From Coriaria nepalensis (lineage: Eukaryota > Streptophyta > Magnoliopsida > Cucurbitales > Coriariaceae), in contig CP114497.1 in assembly GCA_027186245.1 (NCBI GenBank), positions 2,549,501-2,613,500 of the forward strand: 64,000 nucleotides of DNA. The letters run 5' to 3'. Under the pieces are notes generated by a model that ran no database searches, was not told where the DNA came from, and worked only from the letters and a program-made list of their open reading frames with translations. Positions 46,034 through 56,447 of the stretch are shown one piece after another. Made by a program: the position numbers and the translations under genes. Positions within the stretch are counted from its first letter, which is position 1. Each line of letters opens with the position of its first letter.

Positions 46034-49000
46034 ATGTCTAACCCCAATGAAGTGAGCTTGCCTTCGCCACCTCTATTACTGGAAAGGACTACCACAGATG
46101 GAGTGACAAAATGCAAAATTATCTAATTACATTTGATCTATAGGAAGTAGTAGATAAAGGGTACAAATCACCCGATGAGGATGCCAACCTCACTGTCACT
46201 CAGCTCAAGAATGATAAGGAGAAGAAGCAGATAAATTTCAGAGCTATCACAATACTTCAATCAGCCACCTCCAATGTGATCTATACAAGAGTTCTTGGCA
46301 TAAAAAATACCAAAATTGATTGGGACACTATCAAAGAAGAATTTCATGGTTCCAAAAGAGTGAGAGTCGTGAACTTGTTAGTTGCAAGAAGAGACTTTGA
46401 AGCACTAAGAATGAAGGAGGATGAACGTATTCAAGCTTACATCGAGAAGCTGAATGTAAATGTAAGTCAACTAAGAATTCCTAGAGATGCCATTTTTTAG
46501 AGTGACGTAGTCAACAAAGTATTGGTAAGTTTACCAAGAAATTTTGACTCAAAGGTTGATGTCATAGAAGAGAGCAAGAACCTGTCAACCTTGACTATAA
46601 CTGAGCTATTGAGATCTCTTCAACCAAATGAAAAGAGACACTCAAATAGAGACTTAGCTCTTGCATCGAAGAAGGAAGATTAACCAAGTAGTTCAAAATG
46701 ATTCTTCAATCAAAACAAGAAGAAGAATCTAATCTGCAATTTTTGCAAAAGGCCATGTCACTTTGAGAAGTAGTGTTGCTGGTCAAAAAACAAGTCTCAG
46801 TGCCACTACTATAAGAGGTTTGGACACATCAAGAAAGACTATAAGAAGAATTTTGAGACACGCCAACCTCAAGCTCATCAAATCAATCAAGTAGAAGGAG
46901 CAAATGAAGAATACTATTAATGACTTATTTATCTAGAGAACTGCTAGACAAAGATGATTGAATCATTTAAGTGGCTACGACAGTCACATGACGTTCAACA
47001 GAAGTCTATTTCAAAGGTTGGATGACTCTTTCAAAACCTAAATCATCATTGACAATGAAGATGAGCTAAAAGTTGAAGGAAGAGGAACAATGGGTGTCAA
47101 AATTGATGATGGAGTAAAGATCATCAAGGATGTGCTGTTTGTGCTAAACTTAAACCAAAATCTACTAAGTGTTAGCCAAATGATAAAGAATGGCTACTAT
47201 CTGATCTTCAAAAATCAGTATTGCACCATTGAAGATTCTGATGGAAATATGGTGGCAAATGTGAAAAGAAAGCATAATAGCTTCTCTCTAAATTGGAGAA
47301 CATACAAGCACGAAGCTTTCATGAAAAGGGAGAATGAATCTTGGCTATAGCACATAAGGCTTGGCCATACTGAAATGAAGAAGATCAACACTCTAAGCAA
47401 GCAGGACTTGGTGAGAGATATACCGGAGCTGGAAGCTTGGAAGGGCATGTGTGAAATAGATTGCTCACCAAAACTATGAAGGATAAAACTCCATTTGAGT
47501 CTCGGTTTATTTCAAGCTTTCTGCTTTCAATCTGAAGGTGTTTGGTTCAACTTGCTTCATCTATGTTCCTGATGCTAGAAGGGATAAGTTATCTGAAAAG
47601 CTGAAAAGTGCATGTTTGTTGGTTATAGCACAGAGAGCAAGGCATTTAGGTGTATAATCTCAAGTCGAACAAAGTCCTAGTAAGTAGAGACAATGTCTTT
47701 GATGAATCTGATCATCTAACCTGAGATCATGAAGATGTTGATGAACCTAACTTACTGCCAGAAGTTAATGGTTCAAATGTTTAAGCTAATGAAAGTGATA
47801 ACAACAAGGATGAACCTATGGTTCCTAAGTTCATAGATTTGAATGTAATATATCAGAGATGCAGTATAGCAGTTTATGAAACAAACTGTTTTGATGAAGT
47901 AAGAGGAAATCAAAAGTAGGAAAAGGCAATGGAGGATGAAATTGGCATAATAAACAAGATGTTACTTGGAGTTTATAAAGAAAACCATATGGTATGAAAG
48001 TCATTAGTGTGAAATGAATTTTTAGAATAAAGGTGAACCCCGATGGCACAATGAACAAACATAAGGCAATACTGGTTGTCAAAGGTTATACACAACAATA
48101 AGGTGTTGACTATGGTGATACTGCTTCAATTTATAGGCTCGACACCATCAGATTACTAATTGACATTACCGCTTGTAAGAGCTGGTTCATTTTCCAACTA
48201 GATGTTAAATTATCTTTTCTGAATGACTACTTGGAAGAGAATATCTACGTTGAGCAACCTGATGGCTTCACTATAGTAGGGAAAGAATACCATATCTACA
48301 AACTTCCCAAGGCTCTCTATGGTCTGAAACAAGCTCCACGAGCTTGGTATGACATAACAAACACCTATCTAACGAGCAAAAAGTTTTAGAGGAGTGAAAG
48401 TGATCAACCTCTATACATCAATCAATCAGGTACCTCAATTCTGATTGTTTCACTCTATATTGATGATCTTTTGACTACTGGTAGTAGTCTAGATCATATT
48501 GATGAGTTTAAAGCTGTTATGAAAAGAGAATTTGAGATGACTAATTTTGGTCACATGAAGTACTTCCTTGGTATGAAAGTTTATCAAACACTTAAGGAAT
48601 TTTAATTAGCCAAGAAAAATATGCCATGAATCTATTGAAGATGTTCAAAATGAAATATTCCAAACTTGTGTCTACACCTCTGTCTATTGGTGAGAAACTA
48701 AGTAAGAATGATGGATCAGGTAAATCTGATTCCACTTCTTTCAAAAGCCTGATTAGGGGTTTAATATACTTCATTGCCACTCGGCTAGGCATCATGCATG
48801 CTACTTTTCTTCTTTTAAGGTTCATGCATGATCTAACTCAAAATCACAGAGGTGTTGCCAAGAGGATTCTTAGATTCGTGAAAGGTTCTGCTAACCTTTA
48901 CATCTAGTTTAAGAAATCATAAATGGATCTTCATGGCTTTGTGGATAGTAATTAGGCTAGCTCAGTGGACGATCTCAAAAGTACTAGAGGCTTTTGTTTT

Positions 49001-49350
49001 ACTTTAGGCCTAATAGTGTTTTGTTGGAGTTCCAAGAAGCAATAAGTAGTTGCTCAATCAATAACATAGGCAAAATACATTATTGTTGTCTCTGCTGCCA
49101 ACCAAGTAGTTTGGATAAAGAAGATCATGGAGGATTTGGGGTTCAAGCAGAAAGATATAACAATCATATATTGTGATAGTATTTAGCCATTGCAATTTAT
49201 GAGAATCCAATTCAGTTTTGCAAAATCAAACACATTCTAATCAAATTTCATGTCATTAGGGAATTGATTAAGAATGAAGACATAAGATTGGTTAATTGCA
49301 TTTATGAGAATCAAAATGCTGAAATATTCACCAAGGTCTCTGCCTAGCTA
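46034..49350 (+). pseudogene. Degraded gag-pol of copia element 2
   Basis: Starts with an ATG at 46034 followed by a gag region similar in layout to element 1 (SLPSPPL; DFEALRMKEDE near 46395). A knuckle-like CNFCKRPCHFEK lies near 46740. The pre-integrase region is near 47100-47460 (LLSVSQMIKNGYY; CEI). The catalytic integrase core is missing: the sequence jumps near 47460 to the post-core part (VFGSTCF, DARRDKL). RT pieces follow (YGLKQAPRAWYD near 48320, YIDDLL near 48455) and RNase H pieces near 48960-49340. Many stops and frameshifts; not functional. Confidence 0.88.
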
Positions 49351-49408
49351 TAAATTTGAATACTTCAAGTCAAGGTTAGGAGTTGTTAGCAAAGCAAGCA
49401 TAGAGTGG

Positions 49409-50070
49409 TGTTGAAAATGCTTGTTTTGCATTTTGAGCAAAACCAACAAGTAGTTGAATTTTTTATTTGTTTTGTTTTTGGCATTGACTTCTCAACCGTT
49501 AGTTGAAGGTGATCAAATATGACTTGTAGGCTTTGGAATCACTCAATTTGGAGTGGTGTAGCTCAAGTTATGGCTCAGGTTGCAAAAATTGTTTTTGATC
49601 AAGTTCAGTTGCTTCAAGTGCAAGCAAATGGGATAATTCAATTTCTATTTAGCGTTTTGAAGATTCGGATATTAGATGAAGTCTAAGTGATTGTTGGCAT
49701 CATATTTCATGAAGAAATTGAAGACTTTTAGATCATGAAGATCTGTTGGTTATTAACCACATTAGGTGAAAAAAGCAGACTATTTTTCTGCTTTCTACCA
49801 AAACTTTTGTACCTTTTATCTTCAAGCTTTAGTTTGCATTTATTAGCAGCATGGTTGTGTTCCTAATCATATCTAGGAGTATGGTGATGGAAGTAATCTT
49901 TGATGTAATCTTCTTTTATTTAAGATATATATTTGTAATCTAAAACCAGATGTATGACATAGACTATTTTTAGAGCAAACTAGAAAAAAATGAATTACAG
50001 TTCTATTATTGGAGTTCAAAAACTCTTGTTCATCATCTTCACTCCTCTCATTAATGCTTGATCAACAACA
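49409..50070 (+). repeat. 3' LTR of copia element 2
   Basis: 662 bp, starts TGTTGAAAATGC and ends ATCAACAACA, followed directly by the target duplication CTGGT. Confidence 0.94.
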
Positions 50071-50092
50071 CTGGTCCACTTGGAATGACCAA

Positions 50093-50900
50093 AACTTATT
50101 TTTGCATTATTGAAAGTCACTTGGCTTTGCCTAACAACAATTCCGAGAAATAAAGCAGCATGGGAAGCAACAAATTGGTTTTTTTAAACTTCAATGGTTT
50201 CATCTCGAGTGACTGTTATTCCCTTCAAGACATGGGAGTAGCAAGTCGCAAGAAGCTTGGGGATTCTTTTCAATTGAGGATCATCCAAATCGATATAGAT
50301 TAAGTCGAAATTGGTCTGATATCCACGTAGTAACTCGTACACACCAAGAAATGACCATTAGAAACACCCTATTGTATTTGATCCATTCCTCAAAGCATCA
50401 AAGTACAGCTCCAATGCATGCATTTAGATATTCTCCTCCCGAAACATCTTCCAAGGTTGAATTTCATCGGAGTGATTGACCTGACAAGAAAATGGGCAAA
50501 GAGTAGATTCGGCATTCTGTTCAAATTTCTATTAAATGGCCTTAAAACTTCTTTTTGAGTCATCAACATGTCAATAAAATTTCCGAGTTCTGTTAACCTC
50601 ATGCTATACTAAACTCGTGTTTACGAAAACATGCATTTTTCGATTTAATATTACTCATCAAATATGAGAGAGAGAGAGAGGGAGAGAGACCGTTTTCTAA
50701 AATATAGATGGTAGTGTTCCCATAATCTTTCTTTAAGTACTCCAATAGTTCTTGCTTAGTCGAAGGCAAAATAGGGATCTGCACAAAACACCATTCAATT
50801 ATTAACTACATTCCTCTTTCACTGCCCAAAAAATAGAATCTGTGAATTACACATTTCTTACCTCAATTATTTTTGTGATGTTAGCTGCGTTCAAAGGAAG
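50093..50900 (-). pseudogene. GH1 beta-glucosidase 3' fragment (copy C), pseudogene
   Basis: Matches the 3' flank and exons 13, 12, 11 and 10 of the intact GH1 gene, minus strand. Exon 13 has a stop in place of the Gln of FQW and is otherwise readable (ELLRGYQTNFDLIYIDLDDP). Exon 12 is frameshifted. Exon 11 (about 50780-50692) is open and keeps IYILENG. Exon 10 (ANIT then an IIE-like end) is near 50890-50865. Exons 12 and 13 are fused at the exact splice boundary, so intron 12 is missing. Exons 1-9 are absent: an LTR begins at 50940 within what would be intron 9. Confidence 0.88.
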
Positions 50901-50939
50901 AAAAGGAGAAAAAAGAGAGTGAGTTTCCATTCACTTTTA

Positions 50940-51588
50940 TGTTGGATATTATTTGGTGAGGCCCAATCAAGATGTATGGTCCAATCCATTATTTGGGTAA
51001 GAGGCCAATCAATCATTGGGTTAACCAGGTCTAACTCATTTTTCTGGGTCATTACTTAACCCGAAAGTATATATATAGATACTTACATGGTTTACTTGGA
51101 TAAGACGCTCATTCTTTTGCCTCTTTGGTTCTCTGAAGTTTACGTGTGACATTTCTCTCTCTTTCTCGATTAGGGTTTGGGTTGATTGAGTATGATTCTG
51201 ATTTGATTTCTGGTTTGATCTTATTGCTTCTGTTTGTATAAAAGGTTTTATGTTTCCTTTCTTGAAAGTTTGCGATTGATTTTCTGGTTGATACTTTAAA
51301 AGTTAGAAATCTGTATTATTGTGAAATCTGTTGTTATAATCAGCGAACTTGTATTTGAAACCTAGTTTATAGTGTTATTAGCTTTCCGATGATCCTTCTG
51401 GAGCCAGTGGAGTAGGCTTGTCGAATCATATAAAAAATCTATCATGTTTTTTAGTTTTGCTTTATGGTTTCTATAGTCGTTTAATCTTTGTTTGAAGAAA
51501 AGAAAAATCAGAATATGTACAAATGAATCTAGGTTTTGTATTTAGATAAGAAAAGAAAATTAAAACTATTAAAAATAAATTCCTAACA
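50940..51588 (+). repeat. LTR of a third copia element (plus orientation)
   Basis: 649 bp, starts TGTTGGATATT and ends TTCCTAACA. It has a TATATATATAG box near 51070 and a likely transcript start region soon after. A primer-site-like sequence follows immediately, so it is a 5' LTR in plus orientation. I found no second LTR and no matching duplication. Confidence 0.82.
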
Positions 51589-51589
51589 A

Positions 51590-51600
51590 TGGTATAGAGC
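51590..51600 (+). other. Primer-binding-site-like sequence after the third LTR
   Basis: TGGTATAGAGC, two bases after the LTR end; this is TGGTATCAGAGC with one base lost. Complementary to initiator tRNA-Met. Confidence 0.7.
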
Positions 51601-51659
51601 TAGATCTAGTTATTCCTAAACTTGACTCATGTTATCCTCATGATAATATATTGTGTGTG

Positions 51660-53970
51660 TGATTGAACATATCTGCATTCTTAAAAAGCCTTAGACCTGG
51701 AGAAACAGGAGGATCCTCACTTGGAGATGGCAATTGGTATTATGTTGGTACTATTTTTTTGAGTCCTCCTTCTAATATAAACACGGAGTTCAGAGGTGAT
51801 AGATCAACATGATCTTGTTGTAGTATTTCTCCCCATGTTTGGAATTCATATGATCCTGGTAGTGAAATGCTAGAGTTCCCAGGTTGAGTATTAGAGTTCA
51901 GAAATATCACTTTCGTCAAAGGGAGAGAGATTTCCCAAAAGACTCTCAATCTCCCCCTGAAGATAGTTTTGGCGAAAATAAGGTTGATTTTTCAGAATTG
52001 AAACATTCATAGTCACAAATAATTTGTTTGTTTTAGGATTATAGCATCTATATCTCTTTTGATTTAGTGTATAGCCAATAAAAACACATTTTCAGCCCTT
52101 GGATCAAGGTTGGACCTAAGTTTACTAGGTAGATACAAAAAACACAGTACATCCGAACACTCCTCAAGGCAAATCTGTGAAAATTCTATAGCGAGGAAAT
52201 ACTATTTTAAGGGATTCTAATGGAGTTTTGTAATCCAAAACACGAGTATGCATTCTATTTACTAAGTAGGATGCAGTTAAAATCGCATCACCCCATAAAT
52301 ATTTGGAACATGCATGTAAAACATAATTGCACGTGCAACTTCTAACAAGTGTCTATTTTTCCTTTTAGTTATTCTATTATGTTGTGGAGTGTCTCTACAT
52401 ATAGACCGGTATTGAATTCCTTTTTTTGGTCAAAAGTTTTTCCAAAACTTTATTAATATACTTAATCCCATTATCTAAATGAAGTATTTGTATTTTTGTC
52501 TAAAACTGATTTTCAACCACGGTATATAAATTTTTGAACGGGTTTACCACTTCAGATTTTTCGGTCGTCAAATATATCCAACATAGTATGGTATGATCAT
52601 CTATGAAAGTAACAAACCATTTTTTTTTTTTTAGATCCTGAAAAATACAATGGGAATCAAGAAAATAACATGACAATTAGAATCTTTGGATAGTTTATTG
52701 ACTAAAAACAAATTACAAGTAAGATTAGGAACATGGAGGACTGATTTTAAGATGATTTTTTCTGATAGTTGAATATAGCTTTTGCCTGCAATAGTGGAAA
52801 ATTTTCCATCTGCAATTCTGACCCTTTTATTACGAGAACAAGGAAAATAAAAGGAAAAAAGATGAGAGAGATTTGTCATATAATCAGATGCACCAGAATC
52901 AATAATCCAAAGTGAAGGACTAGAATGACAGGAAGAAAACTCGAGGGATATTACCTGTATGAGCAAGAGAAACATTAGGAATACTAGACTCCTGATTAGA
53001 TTTCAATAGTTTTAGAAGATGATTTATCTGCTCCTTATTGAAGGGACTAGAGTTAGCTTCATTTGCACGAGCAGGTCGATCACCAGGTTTTATGTTTTTC
53101 CAAGCAGCAAGTTTGCCATGAAGTTTCCAACAAGTCTCTCTTGTATGCCGAGGTTTGTTGCAGTAGTCACACCATATCATAGGCTTGTCTTCAGTTCTTC
53201 TTTGTCTAGTGAACCTGTTTGCATTTGCTTCTACCACAACTAAGGCAGAATCTTCAATTGGTTGTACAACTACCTTCTTCCCTAGCATAACATTCCTACG
53301 GCTTTCTTCTCGTATAATCTCAGCAAACACTTCCTCAATCTGTGGAAGAGGACCATGGCCAATGAACCTTCCACGAGCTTCATCAAACTCAATGTTCAGA
53401 CAGGCAAGGAATTTGTAGATGCGCTCGTTCTCCACTATCTTCTTGTGATGCTTTCCATCTTCAATAGACTACCATTCATAGTCATTGAACAGGTTTATGT
53501 CCTGCCATACCCGTTTCAAACTACGATAATATTTTATTACAGTGTCTCCACCTTGTCGTATTTCTCCAAGTTTTAGTTGCAGTTCTTACACTTGGTATTG
53601 GTTTCTAAGGTCAGAGTACATCTGGTGTAGCTCCCACAGTTCTTTAGCAGTAGAGTAATTCATGCAGTTGGAAGCAATATCCTCATTCATGGAGTTAACA
53701 AACCATGACATGATCATGGAGTTCTCTGCATCCCACGTCCCAAATGTTGCATCCTTCATATCTGGTGCCTTAGTGTTCCCAGTCAGGTAGCCAATCTTTC
53801 CCCACCCTCGTATATACATACGCATTGCTTGTGACTAACGTGGAAAATTGTCACCAATAAGGCATATGGAGGTTATCTGAATCGAATGGAATTCAGAACT
53901 GGAACCGTGAGGCTGGCTAGAATCCAAAGAAGTTCGATTTTCGGTAGTCTCAGTGTTCTTGTTATCAAAC
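51660..53970 (-). pseudogene. Antisense copia gag-protease-integrase remains
   Basis: Read on the minus strand from about 53970: an ATG start with a Thr/Ser-rich gag leader, a gag segment (WDAENSMIMSWFVNSM, AKELWE near 53630), a further gag part (FLACLNIEFDEARGR), a CCHC knuckle (CDYCNKPRHTRETC near 53160), protease with WIIDSGASDYM (near 52900), then integrase pieces (FIDDHT near 52600, HLDNGIKY near 52480, and a post-core FIGY near 52080). Stops and frameshifts are frequent in the integrase part. There is no RT. Direction is opposite to the LTR at 50940-51588. Confidence 0.85.
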
Positions 53971-54260
53971 ATTTTAGAGGCTAGGGTTTAGGAATAAGTT
54001 TCAAAAGAATATTAAACAGATGTTCTATTTTCCAACAATATGATTTCATCATTTGCCTAATAATACAATTTCATTTCATCTCCATGCTTGCAATTTCCTG
54101 CATATCCTCTATTCAGTTTACTTTCAATGAAAAAGACAATAGCAAATTTCAGACAATGCCTCAAACAAATTCAAACCCAACAGAAATACAACATAGTAAA
54201 AAATCACACTCCCCCCTAGTCTTCATCTTCTTCTTAACATTTCTTAAATCTCCATCTTAA

Positions 54261-55211
54261 TTAAGAGAGCAATGGCAGATCAGTCCAAGCACCAGAAACA
54301 TGTCCATTTTCACAAACATAAGCTCGAACAACAAGCTCACCATCATCATGATAACCAAAAACCCGTCTCAAACAGAAAGCAGAGTGCAAATCCCATGTCT
54401 CAGTGCAAGAGCAAAACGCACAGCTGATATTAATCTTACTCCTGTTCCCATCTTTAATCGTTCTCCATGCAAGTGATTCCTTGAAATTCATAAAAACCCC
54501 TCGAAAAAGCATGTAAGTCCTCTTCTCTTCAATGTGAACGCATCCTGGCCAATCGCAAATGTACAAGCAATCTCCTCTGAATCGGCTGTGGAGAAGCTTT
54601 TTCCCTTGCTCTCTGTTCAAATTCCAAACGCCTGAAGCTAAATGTGATATTGTCGATCTACTAGTATTCTTCCTCTTCTTCTTCGAAACAGAGTTCCCCC
54701 ATTTTTCAGTTTCTTCACCGATTTGTGGACCCTCTTGGATTTGGATTTCAGAGTCGTCGTTAATCGCGTCCAAGTAGAGATCGTCGTAGAGAGACCAAGA
54801 ACAGTCAGACGCAGAAGGAATCGAATCAAATTGGATTGAAGGAGGGTTTTGCGTCGGTTGAGACGAACTTGATTTGAGGTAGTCTTGATCGGGACCGAGT
54901 TCGCGTTCTAGGCCAAAATCGGAGTTGTCGAGGAGAACGCCGGTATGGTCGAGACCCGGACAGCAGACGGCGAGCTTGTTAAGGGAAGCCCAGCAGCTGG
55001 GAGTGGAGGAAGTGTTGCCAGAGAGAAGGTCAGCGACGAGCGAAGGGACGGTTTTAATGCATTTAGATTTCCAGCAAACATTGCGGATCAGAGATGAGAA
55101 TTTAGTGGAGACGCAGTCTAGTCTGGCCCAGTTACGTGGGTCGTCTTCAAGCTTGAAGAGAATGTTGAAAACGACGTCTTCGGAAAGCCTCCAAAAACCC
55201 TCTTCTTCCAT
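54261..55211 (-). CDS. EID1-like F-box protein
   Basis: Intronless gene, 316 aa. F-box proteins of the EID1/EDL group are substrate receptors of SCF ubiquitin ligases; Arabidopsis EID1 dampens phytochrome A signalling and EDL3 acts in ABA and photoperiod responses. The N-terminal F-box (LSEDVVFNILFKLEDDPRNWARLDCVS) is at about residues 9-35. A variable Ser-rich, acidic middle is followed by the conserved C-terminus: GDCLYICDWPGCVHIEEKR, YMLFRGVFMNFKESLAWR, and CAFCSCTETWDLHSAFCLRR with several cysteines. The last part, HDDGELVVRAYVCENGH, is a strong EDL signature. I cannot separate EDL1, EDL2 and EDL3. The length is slightly above the Arabidopsis members because of the longer middle. Confidence 0.92.
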   Translation of the reverse strand: MEEEGFWRLSEDVVFNILFKLEDDPRNWARLDCVSTKFSSLIRNVCWKSKCIKTVPSLVADLLSGNTSSTPSCWASLNKLAVCCPGLDHTGVLLDNSDFGLERELGPDQDYLKSSSSQPTQNPPSIQFDSIPSASDCSWSLYDDLYLDAINDDSEIQIQEGPQIGEETEKWGNSVSKKKRKNTSRSTISHLASGVWNLNREQGKKLLHSRFRGDCLYICDWPGCVHIEEKRTYMLFRGVFMNFKESLAWRTIKDGNRSKINISCAFCSCTETWDLHSAFCLRRVFGYHDDGELVVRAYVCENGHVSGAWTDLPLLS

Positions 55212-56447
55212 TATTATAAGGTTCTAGACTGATTGGTTAGCAAACAAATTCCTCTGCTTCCCCAGTTTTTATGGCTTCTTCATCTTCTTCTGCGGGTTTC
55301 TCTACTTTCTGGGTGAATTCGTACAAATGGAGGGATGGTTTTTGTTGGTTTTCTAGTGAATTTCAGTCAATTTGTGAGGTGGGTAATGGATTGTTTGATG
55401 AACGGAAAAGAGAGAGAGAGAGACCAGAGAGGCACAAAAATCTAAAGTTAAAAAGCAGAGAACCTGTTTTAACTCGTTGAATGAAAATTATTCGTTTTCC
55501 TTACTTTTGATAAAAATCTATATACTATTAATCTGTTTAGCCCGCCCTAAATGATTCAGTAAATGAATGAGATCAATGAATCAATGAAAATCACATGACC
55601 GTAAAAAATATGATTATAATAACAATATTTTTTTTTTCTTTTATTTGAAACTTAGCTTTCAAGGAAGACACGTAGAAATGATATACAGTGGTGACGTGGG
55701 GGGGGGGGGAGGGGTGTATGTTCTTTATTAGAAAGCTGCGGCCAAAGAGCCTCCAATGAAAGAAGAAGTGGACACGGGACGATATCTCATTTTCTTTTCT
55801 ATGCAGCAACGTGTGGCTCACAGTCACACCACAACACATACTAACCCACCCACTCGTTTCTCTATAACTTTTGCATTTTTTCTACCTCCTGGATTGCTTC
55901 ATCTCAGACCACACAACTATGGAATGGACCCACCTCTGTATCCACGAATGATGCTCTTAACCTCTATCCAGAATCCCAGATTTATATTTGTCACGTCAAT
56001 CGTCTGAACAGAATTAGTTGCAAGTAGACAGATAAACTAAAAACCCATTTCTCTGAGAGTTTGCGAAAGATCACACGCATACCAACTAGCCAGTAAAGTT
56101 TCAACATCATGACTAGATTCTTATTCTAACTAAGAAACAACTCCAATTTTGTTCAGAACCTCTTTTTAACATCCCAGCTAGAAAGCTCAAAAAGTAGACG
56201 AGACAAATTATACATGCAGTTTATACTTGAACAAGAATACGAACAAGCTTCTCCTAAAATGCAATTGTTGACCATGTAAAACTAAGGTAGCATGCTCCAG
56301 ATGACATGTTTGTTCAGTGAAAAACGTCAGGGCCCGCTTTTGCCATCCTCATCTGTCAAACATTTAAATCAAAATTGCAGGGGAAAATTATCAACACTGC
56401 TGTGTTTAGGTTAATTCATAACGATAGCAGAGTTAAGAGAAAGATGT
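55212..56447. other. Spacer between the EID1-like gene and the SR34A-like gene
   Basis: The first part is the EID1-like promoter and leader, including a short GA run near 55410. A G-rich run lies at about 55699-55714. The part after about 56000 includes the 3' UTR of the SR gene. No gene is seen. Confidence 0.5.

Larger units (their letters stand above)
45256..50070 (+). mobile_element. Old Ty1-copia LTR retrotransposon (element 2)
   Basis: A 4.8-kb element on the plus strand: 5' LTR 45256-45912, degraded gag-pol, 3' LTR 49409-50070. The duplication CTGGT flanks it exactly (45251-45255 and 50071-50075). The LTRs differ at roughly one position in ten in the part I compared, much more than element 1. 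The primer site after the 5' LTR reads CGGTATTGAAGC, a mutated TGGTATCAGAGC. The clean target duplication shows that both ends are original. Confidence 0.95.
39880..50092 (+). pseudogene. GH1 exon 7 remnant on the plus strand, split by two copia elements
   Basis: Three pieces join to one stretch matching GH1 exon 7: 39880-39924 (encodes [11 protein letters not shown]), 45241-45255 (aligned with KVLHW but with a stop) and 50076-50092 (aligned with WTTLNE, degraded). The pieces are separated by a copia element with duplication GAGAA and another with duplication CTGGT. Removing both elements and one copy of each duplication restores a continuous alignment with exon 7 of copy B, apart from one extra base. 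It points opposite to all other GH1 copies here and abuts the 3' flank of copy C. Confidence 0.8.
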
